From contig MZNV01002554.1 in NCBI GenBank assembly GCA_002081555.1, forward strand, positions 1-45,085: a DNA stretch of 45,085 nt, given 5' to 3'. The first letter of the stretch is position 1. Every line of letters starts with the position of its first letter. Below are positions 30,795 to 41,108 of the stretch, one piece after another. This DNA comes from Protostelium mycophagum (taxonomy: Eukaryota; Evosea; Variosea; Protosteliida; Protosteliaceae). A program made the position numbers and the translations under genes. A model generated the notes under the pieces. The model ran no database searches. It was given only the letters and a program-made list of their open reading frames with translations, and had not been told where the DNA came from.

Positions 30795-33745
30795 TTACTC
30801 TTGTGATGCACTCTCTGTCGGTTTCTCCTCCTCCGCCTTCGAGTGCACTCTGAATCTGTATAGACACGTGTAATCCTCATTTCCCCAGTTTGTTTCTATG
30901 CGCAGAGTCACCATGTCAAAAGGACCTTCTTCCAGTGCTGTTTCCTGCAAAATTCAGAAAAATAAAATAAATCTCAAGATCATCATCCAAGTCCACAGCT
31001 TTGCCGCAACTAACAACAGTGGATTCTATTTACATCAGTGACGCTGAATTGTTGTATGTATCTCCCCCCTCTGTTATACGTGTATTTTCCTAATTGTACA
31101 AGTTCCTCACTGCCAGATTTCAACCCCTGAGAATATGTGAGCCTCGTTGTAGATGATCGAATCAATGACATCCTCACCCAAACTGAAAAATCTTTCGGTG
31201 CAGAGTTGTACTGAGATACTGTTGTAGATGGATGTTCTAAAGTAAAGGATGTGGGCTTGACAGGTGTAGATAGACGTATAGTTATCTGTGGGTATTAGTC
31301 CTTTTCATTCTGATGAAACCCTCACCCTTCCTTGATTCCCCGCAAAAGACCAACATTTCCCCACCTATCCGAATGAGAAGATCGTTGTAGATGCTCAGTA
31401 TCTACAAACCTGTAGACCAGAGTTGATTATGACCACGGTGGGTGGTATAGGTTCTGTCCCCATTAATCTGGAGAATATTCCCGACGTCGTGCGGTAAGGT
31501 TCAGAGGTATATTTCTCTTCAACTCTGCCTCCCATCGTGTACAACGCGTAATCTGTCTCCTCTATACGATCTCCAGCTATCGCCGCATCTATCCTGTCTT
31601 CTACAATAGATTTGATCTATTTTTACAATCAGAAGTCATCCAAATTGGTTGTACACTGTCATCGCAGAGTTGTAGAGGGATGAGACATTACGGCACAGCC
31701 GCAAAATGCAGCCAGTCGGCGCGAGAGATTAAGAAGACAAGACTCACCCTGTCTTCATCTATGGTGTATCCGCCTCCTTTTTCCATCTCCTTTTTCTCTT
31801 TTTCCCACTCCTCTTTTCTCTCCTTTTCTCTTTCTTCTCTTTCTTTCTTGCGTTCCACCTCCTTTTCTTTTTTTTCCACCTCCTTTTCTCTCATCTTCTC
31901 TTCTTTTTCCATCTCCTTTTCCCTCTGTTTTTCTTGTCTTTCCACCTCCTTTTCTCTCATTCTTTCTTCTTTTTCCGTCTCCTTTTCTCTCAATCTTTCT
32001 TCCCTCTCTTTTTCTTTTTCTTCTTTTTCTCTTTGTTTCTCGGCTTTTTCCATCTCCTTTTCCTCTCTCTCCTTCTCCTTTTCTTTTCTTTCCTGTTCCT
32101 TTTCTTCTTTTCTTCTCTGTTCCAATTCCTTTTCCTTCTTTTCCCGTTCCAATTCCTTTTCCTCTCTCTCTTTTCTCATTTTCTCTTTTATTTCTCTCTT
32201 TTTCTCTTCTTCGAGGAATTTATTTTCGTTTTGCTCCATCCTCTGTTGGATGTTGTGCAGAATGATCTTCTCTTCTTCTCCATCTTGATGGACCCTCCTG
32301 ATGATCTCGTCCATCTCCTTTTGCTTCTCTTTCAGGCCCTAGGGATGTTTATTCACTGTCTACAACGGTGTAGTCGGATTACCTCTTGCGTGTTGAGTAT
32401 ATTTTTGAAGTTTTCTTCGCCTTGTTGCCCGATCTTCTTGATTTGTTCTTTTTGTTGTTCGATTGCTGATCTCAATTCTGCCAAATCGAGGCTTTCACTA
32501 TCCACATCCTCCTTTCCCCTCTGTACACGTCATCATGACGTCATGACATCATGTCGTGATGACAATCACCTGTCTGCTCGATGACATCTCGTCAAGGTTC
32601 AGTTTGATGTTTTCTATTCTCTGTTTCACGGAATTTTGTTCCTGCTTCATTTCCGCCAACATATTTTCCACCTCTTTTTGTAACTTTTGTGTCTCCTGCA
32701 GAAATTTCAGATCGTTTTCGTGGAAATCTCAGGTCATTTTCTCGGAAAATTCTACGTACAATTTCTCGCTGCCTTTCTGTTTGCTCTTCTTTATTGTCTT
32801 CAGCCTGTTGCTCATCAATTTCAATTTTTTTTAACTAAATACAAGCTGCAATTTTTGCAGGATTTTTTCTTCATTTTATATTAATTTCTGAGCTAAAAAT
32901 AGAACGATCTACAACTTCACCTTCTCTGTGAGTTTCTCTATCTTTTCAGCAAGATCCTCTCGTAGTGTTTCCATGGCAATCTATATAGTTCAGATGTCAT
33001 TCTGTCACAGCATGCAGCTCATCACAATGTGCTAATATTTCTTATATTATTTATGCACAGCTCCAAGATTAACATATTTTTGGTGATAGATGATGACGGT
33101 GATCTACCTTTGTTTGTCTCAACTGTTTGTCGACCTCTCCTTTGAACGCTTCTATGTTCACCTGAGCTCATCAGAAGATCTTCTGTGCGCACATAATCTT
33201 GATCGCGATCTGAAGTGTCATTTAAGAGATCATTGACTTGCCTTCTCTATCGCTTTCCTTATTCTCTCTTCAAATTCTGGGATGTTCTCATGTTCTAAGA
33301 TTTTATGTTGTTCCCAGTGTTCTCTGCGAGATGACCATTCTCGCTGTAAGATTCAGAATCCATAAGGCCTAACACTTTTCTTGGCACAGATGATCCATCT
33401 CAAAATGGAAGTGTGAGATGAGGAAGGACCTACTGTTTGGAGTTCTATGAAGAGGGAAGATATCAAGAAGCACAGAAATACGGCAGCCATAGAGGCCATC
33501 AAACTGTTATTTCTCTTATTCTCTCGCGCTAACAATCGCAGATCCAAGTAGATGATCTTGTGAGCTACGGATTGTACCATTAGAGGTATCGCCTTCATCG
33601 TACAGAGAACCCTTCCTGGCGAGAACCGTGATGATGTGGCTTCTGTCATCTTTGCTGATCTATGAGTTTCGAATGTCTTGTGCTCATATTGTGCTGTGAA
33701 TTGCCTGCGTCTGAAGGTAGAATCGGGTGTGTTGATGGTTTTCAT
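30795..33745 (-). CDS. SUN-domain inner nuclear membrane protein
   Basis: SUN proteins cross the inner nuclear membrane and bind KASH proteins to link nucleus and cytoskeleton (LINC complex). Start MKTINTPDSTFRRRQF at 33745. A nucleoplasmic segment is followed by a membrane helix near residues 82-101 (MASMAAVFLCFLISSLFIEL). A long coiled coil comes next, ending in roughly 170 residues built almost only of E, K, R and a few others (31760-32270). The SUN domain is complete: DYALYTMGGRVEEKYTSEPY, RLSTPVKPTSFTLEHPSTTV, SAPKDFSVWGLKSG, YIQQFSV and RIETNWGNEDYTCLYRFRVH. The end is SASQE at 30795. About ten introns, two carrying GTTGTAGAT-family motifs. Upstream codons from 33775 to 33745 are open but lack an ATG, so the true start could be in an earlier exon. 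Confidence 0.88.
31772..32215 (+). repeat. Near-pure polypyrimidine tract over the SUN coiled coil
   Basis: For over 400 bp the plus strand is almost all C and T, built of degenerate CTCCTTTTC and TTCTTTTT units. On the minus strand it encodes the E/K/R repeat of the SUN protein (EREKEKE-like). Such strand asymmetry can form triplex DNA and is prone to length change. Long plus-strand frames across it are artefacts. Confidence 0.85.
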
Positions 33746-34969
33746 TTCAAATGGCGGTAAAAATTGGTTGGCCAAGTCGGATCTACAATGGAATTTTTCT
33801 TTTCACCGTTTTTGTCACAGATTGTTTTTCACCTAGCGGAGGTACTGGCTCATTTTTCTGCTGTGCAATCATTTTTTTGAGTTGCTTAATACGGTTTGAT
33901 ACCGCATCAAAGATCAAAAGCCCTTAGGTGACATCCACTTTCTCTGACCAAATTAATTAAACATAGAAATCTGATTGATATTTAGATGGCAGACTGCCAT
34001 TTGCTCATTCACTTCAGAGTAACTAAGTGGTAGAATCAAATATTTTGAGAAGGTTTTGACATTGTTTAGTGTTGCACTACAACCTGTCTTTATGCCCTCA
34101 GTTAATAGAGAGATGGCAAACAGCAATTTTGGAATGCACTCCAAACAGCAATTCAGACCTTGTAGTGTTCTGATTTTGAGCAGACAAGGTGCCAAGAATG
34201 TATTTCTGGAGTTTATCTGGGATATCATCTGCGGTAATAAGTGCAACTTTCGCTTTAACCGCTATTTCCGATCCCGATTGTGACGACGCAACGTCATGTG
34301 ATGATACTATAAGATAACAAGCCCTAGCCACCAAATGGCCACAGCTTTAATCACAGTGAGGAGGTTGGCAGGTATATATGTTGTCATGGTTATTTCCTTT
34401 TCAAATGCATAGGTATCATCCTTAACTATGTTGACAGCTTGTGTCAACTGGTTCTGATATATGTTTGCAGGTTTGGATTACATAAGTGGAGATCTGCGTT
34501 AACCGCTATTTCCACTGTTGACGACGCAGTGACTTCAAAAGATAAGACAACCAACAGAACAAAGCAAGACACAAGACAGGCAAGGAAGGCATCATCACAG
34601 GTGGCTATCTCAAGAGCATTGTGGATGTCATCATGACACATTTCATTGGCAGTTGTATTGACATTTATATCACCTACTGGGCCCAGACATTTGACCTCAG
34701 CATACAATATACAAAGATCAGAACAGGTAGAGGTCTCAATCACTGCAAAGAAAGTGCAAAGAAGCAAAATGCCTGCAAGGTCAATATATAAATCACCATC
34801 CACATCTGTTTTTATTCCATTATAGTTATATGTCTACAAGGATCATTTTGGTTCTGTCTGAACATCTGTGACTTAAATCTATTATCAATCTGATACGTGT
34901 CAGTATCATTATAGATTTGCTTCTATCTACATGCCTGAAAAGGATCCATCCATCTCTGCATTCTACTAT
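33746..34969. other. Unresolved region with a diverged internal duplication
   Basis: A short frame, MIAQQKNEPVPPL (minus, near 33870), may be an upstream exon but does not splice in frame to the SUN start. Minus-strand frames from 34803 include YIDLAGILLLCTFFAVIE and ACLVSCFVLLVVLSFEV (hydrophobic). Two stretches share CGCTATTTCC..GACGACGCA: 34253-34293 and 34498-34536, read as SEIAVKAKV and VEIAVNADL. This suggests a decayed, duplicated membrane-protein-like gene, perhaps minus strand, but no complete model can be drawn. Confidence 0.4.
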
Positions 34970-37900
34970 TCATATTGCCACGTCAGTGTGTTCGTCTTTC
35001 GTCTCAAAGAGTCCATCCACGATGTGCTCTTCACCATATAGAGAGACAGTGATGTTCATAAGATCTTCTAACTCTGTGTAGACTTGTGTGTTTGCTGAAA
35101 AGTCTCATGATGAGATACCATCTACATCACACACCTTGAAGAAAGGCACAGTAGGATATCAAGTCCAAACTCTCAGATGTTGGCACGCCATTCTGTGCCC
35201 ACTCTAAATCTTTCAACTTCTCTTGCATCTTCAGTCTTGCCTTCTATGTATCAGGTGTAAATCTAATGAAAGTCTTGCCTTTCTAGCACTTGGAATCGCT
35301 TGTGGCATTGTACTTCTACTCCTGATTACCTCACAATATTCAGCAATTTAGACAAACTCTAAAGAACACCTCTGCTGTGATCCAAAATTGTGCCAAAGTG
35401 ATCGAGACAACCTTTTGTCTCCATTTGTTCAAAGGCTCCCTCAACTGCCGCAAGTTATTTTTGCCAAACAAAACCAAACTTGCGTGCATCTTGATCTCTC
35501 TACTCATATGTCTCATCGCACAGACCCGCATTGTGATGAGGTTGTGAAGTATACGGGTCGTACAATCAATCATTCTTCTCATCCTCGAATAAGATATGGG
35601 CTCGTGTATAGTTGGCTCCGTCTTTGCTGCGTTTAGAAGCGCCTCACAGCTAATCAAAGTGCTCCTGATGCTTCCTCCTCTACAGCCACTAGGCGCTCGC
35701 ACAGCTAGATCTTTCAATTGACAAACGGATGCCCGAACTTACATCTTTTTGTTCGGCGTCAAGAGTGAGTGAGGAAATGCAGTGTCCATATGATCTGGCA
35801 CACTCATGGATCACTTTAGACAATGCAATTGTCAGCCTCGTCCGAGCCAAAACGGGCCAGAAAACTCTATCTACAACAAGAGCGATTATAATTCCTTTGT
35901 TCTTCAGACATTTATAGAGTAAAAACATCCATAGAAATCCACCTATTGAGATCGCAACTGGCCTGATCCAAAACAAAGTGTAGATCGAGTAATAGTTGGG
36001 ATTATTTCTGTTTGCATAGTGCACATATGTGATTGCGATGAATGTCGTCAGTCCGATCACCGCTATCTTGGAGTGAGGCGCCCCACTCGTCTATAAATAT
36101 CAATAAAATACATACACTACAGCATTTCAGCGATGCATATAAATAGTTAGTCTTTGCAGGCTGCAACAAAGAGAAGGTGTGAATCTCTGCAAAAAAATCT
36201 CAGCGTAACTTCACCTTGATGTGAAAGCAAGGAACAGCAATCAGGACCGTCATGATGGATATTGACCAAATCGTGGACCTCGCTCCGAAGACAACATATG
36301 TCAAAAGTGCCCAAGTTGCACCTTTCGATTTGAGTTTTATTTTATCTTGCATGATGACAATCTACAGTGATGTAAATATACCTATTATTGTACCAGTGAT
36401 TCTCCATGCGGAATTGATAAAACTTCCACCAAAGTTAGGGGTGAACAAGACACACACAGAAATGACTGCCCATTCTCCCCTGATGACGTCATCAACCCAT
36501 CACACATGTTTTCTTTGAATGAAGGACACATGAGCATTCATGTATATCCAGTATGATTTAATGTTGTGGCTGGGTGTTTGTGTCTTTGACTCTGCCGCCG
36601 AAAATCATTGTGGAAGTATACCTGTGCTGCTCAAAAAAACTCCTCCAGCTTTCAATCCATTGTGGGAGTGATGCTATAAATACGGCAATGCCCACTTTTA
36701 AGCCGAATCTGAATTGGTCTGTGTACAAAAAATTGACCAAAGGTAGGATGACTCTCCGAAATTTCTGCGAAATTTCATGGAAATTTCAGGATCTGATGAC
36801 GAGTACCTGTACAAAATGCCGACCCCATGAAAGTCTTTTGTTCTGCGATTCTTGTCGTTTTGTCAGTTCCCTCTTACGAAATAGATTCATAAACCCCTGC
36901 CATTTTTCCTTCCATACCATGGGAATGTACAAGCTACTCCGACTCTTTCTGGCCGAAATCAAATTCTCCTGGAGATTTCTCAGCACCAATAGCTAAAAAT
37001 GATATTTTTGTCCTTATAGATGAGGACACTCACGTCCATATCCATCAGTCTATCTATCATCTCGCGTAAAGCCGAGATATAGAAATAGAGTATTAATGTA
37101 CCGCCCCAACTCTCCGTGCTAAGAATCTTCCATGTCGCGGCGACCCGGACTAATTTTCCATCAAAATTCGTCTTCTCCTCTGACAGTTTGGAGAGATCGG
37201 ATCTGTCAACACTAGATCTCTTGGCTTCTTTGTATTGTTGTAATACCTTGAAATATTCAAATTTAGATATCCCGGTCAGATTTGTCAAAGTAGCGAATAC
37301 ATTAACCCGAATACTATGATATTGCGGAGTTGGTCAGCACCGAGGATTTTCACCACATTCAACGAGTTTTTTCTGACAGATTTGTCTCGAAGTTTTTTCT
37401 TGGAATTAAAAACATGAAATAATATAAATAGTTGATTTTACAATGATGTAGACGAGTTACCCTGATGACTTCACCAGACATACTCTGTATCGGCACTCGT
37501 AAAGACACTAAAGCGGAAGCCACGTGTGGCTGTGATAAGGATCAGCCATCTCGAAAAATCACATCTACAACGATGTAGATGATCACCTCCTGGCGCGTTT
37601 CAGGTTTCAGTGGACATGAAGAGATGCATCTCCGCGACATAGATAAGATCTGACACAGCAGTTGGGCCAACTTGACACTGTCCTCAGGCTTATACACAGA
37701 GACCGTGACCTCTGACCTGCGAATTTTCTGATTAGTGTTCCAATGAATGAGAAATTGCACAGAAATTTCGTGGAAAAGATTCTGAAATCTCTGAGGATTC
37801 ACCTGAGCGCGAGGAGAAGTCTACTGACGGTGGTTATGTGTCCTTTACATCTTTTATCCATCGCGTTCAGTTGGTCTATGCATTGTGCATTTGATCCATC

Positions 37901-38731
37901 TAGTAATACTTTTGTGCTGAGCTCCATCACTTCCGACATTGTGCTGCAAGATGCCCGTAACTATCAAACTTTATTTTTAGCGCAGAGAGACGGTGGAATA
38001 TATAATATCTGAAGGAAATTTCTTCCCATCAAAACAATCTCGCGTTCTACAACGATGTAAACTTGCCTCCGTCCGGAGTATTGCGTGTATTCTCGTCGGT
38101 AAAACAAAGACATTGACGAGTGTTGCAATCCATACTCCGATGATGGCGTTAAGCCAGCAGAGGAAACACAAGTTGAAAGGAAAGTCGGGTGTTCTGAAAC
38201 TAGTTTGCAAAGACTGGCACAAAAGAAAACACCGCTGCAATCGCCAGTGCTAAAGATGACTTAAAGGTGTAAATGAATTGGCGTGATCTGATACATATCA
38301 ATCCTCCATGACAACAAAGATCCTCACTTCAGCCATGTGATCCAGGTTTCTTTCTTTAAATGTCTTCTGATGAATAGGGAAATGTAATCAAAGAAATTCC
38401 GAAGCTGCTTGTGTGTCCAGCCAAAAAAATGTGTGTCATCAATCTGATCGTTTTTATTTTCTGTTAGATGTGAGTTGATTGTCTTAAATCTGAGTGTAAT
38501 CAGTTGACCTTTTGATGTTTTTATCCTGTGGAAAAATCTGTTCGAGTGATTAACACTCCCATCATCCGTTGATCTATTCTCATTTCTTCTTCGTTGATGT
38601 CCGTAAGTGGCAAGTCCTCGCCTGCCAATGTTTGGATCTGTATACAATGATGTCGTCCTCAGAGTGTTGAGATCCGCTCGATCAGCGTCCGTTATCGTTG
38701 AGGTTGAGAGTGCCGTTGCATTCTCAGACAT
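34970..38731 (-). CDS. FUSC/ALMT-like multi-pass membrane transporter
   Basis: FUSC-superfamily proteins (aluminium-activated malate channels, fungal Bre4, bacterial aromatic-acid efflux) transport organic anions. Start MSENATALSTST with a disordered basic N-terminus, then membrane pieces (LCFLCWLNAIIGVWIATLVN). The diagnostic half is YTDQFRFGLKVGIAVFIASL, PQWIESWRSFF, GEWAVISVCVLFTPNFGGSF, INSAWRITGTIIGIFTSL, ATWALLTYVVFGARSTIW, IMTVLIAVPCFHIK, AVIGLTTFIAITYVHYANRN and ISIGGFLWMFLLYK. The cytoplasmic tail (RLTIALSKVIHECARSYGHC) ends near YGEEHIVDGLFETKDEHTD at 34970. Localisation and substrate cannot be told. Some fifteen exons; introns carry the palindrome at 37563 and GAAATTTC arrays at 36758 and 37751. 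The far ends are less certain than the core. Confidence 0.75.
36758..36787. repeat. Period-11 GAAATTTC array in an intron
   Basis: GAAATTTC at 36758, 36769 and 36780, exactly 11 bp apart, in an intron of the FUSC-like gene. Same layout as at 16265 in an unrelated gene. Confidence 0.9.
37563..37580. repeat. 18-bp palindrome ATCTACAACGATGTAGAT
   Basis: Seven-base arms ATCTACA/TGTAGAT flank ACGA. It sits immediately next to a 5' splice site of the FUSC-like gene. Shorter versions occur at 8399-8412 (CTACAACGATGTAG), 32360-32373 (CTACAACGGTGTAG) and 12221-12238 (ATCTACAGCGTTGTAGAT, inside an exon). Confidence 0.9.
37751..37791. repeat. Degenerate period-11 GAAATTTC array, four units
   Basis: GAAATTGC at 37751, GAAATTTC at 37762, GAAAAGAT at 37773 and GAAATCTC at 37784 keep the same 11-bp phase, in an intron of the FUSC-like gene. 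Confidence 0.75.
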
Positions 38732-38754
38732 TTGATGAAGCGAGCGTAATAATG

Positions 38755-39037
38755 TCAGCTCAGTCCAGTTTCTTTATTCACACGTAAGTGCTTCTGCTTT
38801 ACAGCTACAGCAACTTCTTCTGAAGACGTGGCAACGTCTCTCTGGGCCTCGCCAATCCTGGCTTGGGGGAAGTGTTTTTTCCATTCCTTTCTTTGTATCT
38901 TCTGTTTTGTTCTTTCTATGGGAAGAGCCGACACTGCGACCCTTTTCCTTTGCAGTCTCAGTGTGGTTGTATGCGGACGTCCGGTGCCGCGAGGTATTAG
39001 ATTTTTGTGTGTGGATGTTCAGTGGTCGATTACTCAT
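38755..39037 (-). CDS. Small basic protein of unknown function
   Basis: The ATG frame MSNRPLNIHTQKSNTSRHRT, SAYNHTETAKEK joins through a 25-nt GT-AG intron to ERTKQKIQRKEWKKHFPQAR, IGEAQRDVATSSEEVAVAVK, QKHLRVNKETGLS, stop TGA at 38755. The second exon is clearly more protein-like than the unspliced continuation of the first frame, which is cysteine- and arginine-rich. About 85 residues, basic, mostly helical. It sits 23 bp upstream of the FUSC-like start on the same strand. I do not recognise the family. Confidence 0.5.
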
Positions 39038-39384
39038 TTTAATTGATCAGAGTTGTTCTGCTGCCATCAGGAGTCTTTGAATATTGTTTGAGATTTCTGC
39101 GTGCTTCAGACGCTGTGCAGCACTTGGTGAAATCATTGGGGTGGGCCACCTGGAAATAGCGGGTCAATAGGAGGGGCGTCCAGGGAGGTGGGGCTCCTGA
39201 GGTAGATCAGTGCCATTTGGAATGCACACTTGGAAATTTTGGCGGTTAGATATCACGGTAACTACCGTAAGCCGGCTGCTACTAATCGGCAAAAATCATT
39301 TTTCAAAGTGACAATATTTAGTGTAGATTCATGTACTTACGTATGACATCAGATGTTTCGTGGATCATAAATCAGCCGTGAGAA
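39038..39384. promoter_or_regulatory. Divergent intergenic region with an ACGGTA palindrome
   Basis: It separates the small minus gene from SRPRB. It contains ACGGTAACTACCGT near 39254 and a related AATTACCGTG near 39418, akin to CACGGTAATTACCGTG near 24245. G-rich runs (GGGTCAATAGGAGGGG) lie around 39160-39200. No gene is visible. Confidence 0.5.
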
Positions 39385-40312
39385 ATGGAGTCTTCTTCCA
39401 CTCCTCTTTATATACTAATTACCGTGGCAGTATTGACAGTTGCCATCGCCGGATTCCTTTTCCAACGTCTGTTTGCAGTCAAAGAAGTCAAGGGCGATTC
39501 ACTTCTGATTCTCGGTTTAACGGGTGCAGGAAAGACTGTCTTCTTTCTACAGGTACTTTCATTTTTCTTCTTAAATAGAAGATCTTAGCGAAATCAGTTG
39601 AGAGATGGAGAAGCAGTGGAGACTCATACCTCTATGAGTGCGAATATAGCACAGATCACCAATATGGGAGAGCGCCCATTCAAGACAATAGACAGTCCCG
39701 GCGCGAATCGTGTCAGGTCAACATGGACAAACTTCGCCTCACAAGCGAAGGTGGTTGTGTATGTCGTTGATGCCGCCAATTTCGATTCTAGAGGTTCTGC
39801 AGAGTGAGTTTTGTACACCGAAATGATCTGATTCCATTCAAAACAACATTCTTTTCATTAACATTTCTGATCGTCATCAGATTCCTGTATGATATCTTGA
39901 GCAATGGAAGATTGAGTAGAACAAAGACCCCAGTGGCCATAATGTGTAACAAGAGTGATATCATTACAGCACTTCCAGCCTCCTCCATCAAAACAGCCAT
40001 AGAGAGGGAGATGTGAGTATTCAAATCTTCTACCCCAAAAAATCTGTTTTTATTTCTTATGATATCTAATTTTAAAACGAAGATTTAAAAATAAATTAAA
40101 AAAATAAATACTCAAAAATGATCAGAAACCAACTTGCCAAGACGAGACAAGCTTTTCCACAGCAGAACGAAGACCTCTCTACGGTGGACATATGTCCACA
40201 CGGCCAGCCTTTCTCTTTCTCGAGGCACAGTTCGCCTGTCGTCTTCTTCGACGCTTCGGCTAAAGAGGCAAACCTGAAGGAAGTCAAGCAATGGATATCG
40301 AAGAACATCTAA
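39385..40312 (+). CDS. SRPRB: Signal recognition particle receptor subunit beta
   Basis: SR-beta is the ER-anchored small GTPase that holds SR-alpha at the translocon. Four exons (39385-39552, 39598-39803, about 39881-40012, 40126-40312) give 230 residues. The N-terminal membrane anchor is LYILITVAVLTVAIAGFLFQ. GTPase motifs: P-loop ILGLTGAGKTVFF, switch I ETHTSMSANIAQI, G3 TIDSPGANRVR (DSPG where many have DxPG), G4 MCNKSD, G5 FFDASAKE. Length and order match eukaryotic SR-beta. The ATG chosen gives the anchor directly before the P-loop, as in the family. Confidence 0.93.
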
Positions 40313-40373
40313 ACTCTAATGAAATGATGACATGATTGGAAGTTTATCATCGTCCATTTCATCGTCTTTTGTA

Positions 40374-40944
40374 ATGTCAAAAATACCAGGAAAAGCTCAG
40401 GCACAAAAGTTGGTGCCGGACCAAAAAATTGGTCCTGGTGACTTCTATTTCTGGTCGCTGACAGACATCCAGCATCCCGTCCCATGAAGAGAGACACAAC
40501 TCTTCCAAGAAGTTCTCTGGCTGGCCAAGACACGTGTGAGGTGTATGCGCTTCCTAAAAAAGCTGAATCATACAGACGTTGATGAATCATTATGGGGGCA
40601 CTCACGACAGAAGAAAAAAAAACAACAGGAGAGATACACTGTCATCACCGTGCACGATCTTAAAGACATTTGGGACAGAAGCAAACAATCACCAAAGTTG
40701 GAGGTGGTTTTCATCATCATTTTAGTGAAATGGAAGACTCAGTATCAATAGAGACAAACAGAGCAAGAGAAGACACAAGAGGCAATCAGAGATCTTGAGC
40801 TGCGAAGACATGAGATCGAACAGCAAAAGATCAGAGAGTTAGAGGTGAGTTCATTTGTGTTGATCATGCATGATTGATGGATTTCAGTTGCAAAGAGGGC
40901 TACTGAACCGATCACCAAAGACAAGAGCAGGAAGAGATTATTAG
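40374..40944 (+). CDS. Small charged coiled-coil protein, unknown
   Basis: Candidate start MSKIPGKAQAQKLVPDQKIG at 40374. The well-supported 3' part is KKKKQQERYTVITVHDLKDI, WDRSKQSPKLE, then after an intron RQTEQEKTQEAIRDLELRRH, EIEQQKIRELE, and after another LQRGLLNRSPKTRAGRDY with TAG at 40942-40944. Joins of the first two exons are unclear: two alternatives leave different frames (CEVYALPKKAESYR or a basic serine-rich stretch). No recognised domain. Confidence 0.45.
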
Positions 40945-41108
40945 TGTAGATCATCAGAAGGTTGGGACCTTCGCATTGTATAAATCTGTCAAGATTGATT
41001 TTGGAATAAAAAAATAAATTGCTTCCATCTCACTCTTGATAACCAAACTCAATGACAATCACAAGTGCAACAAAGATATAAAATTATATTTTCGAAATAC
41101 ACTTTGTA

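Noticed and set aside
31680-32584. Long plus-strand open frames rich in S, F and L
   Set aside because: They are the complement of the SUN coiled-coil codons; low complexity keeps all frames open.
34780-34803. Dockerin or EF-hand call from VDGDLYIDLAGILLL
   Set aside because: Only one loop-like stretch, inside an unresolved region with no second repeat or scaffold gene.
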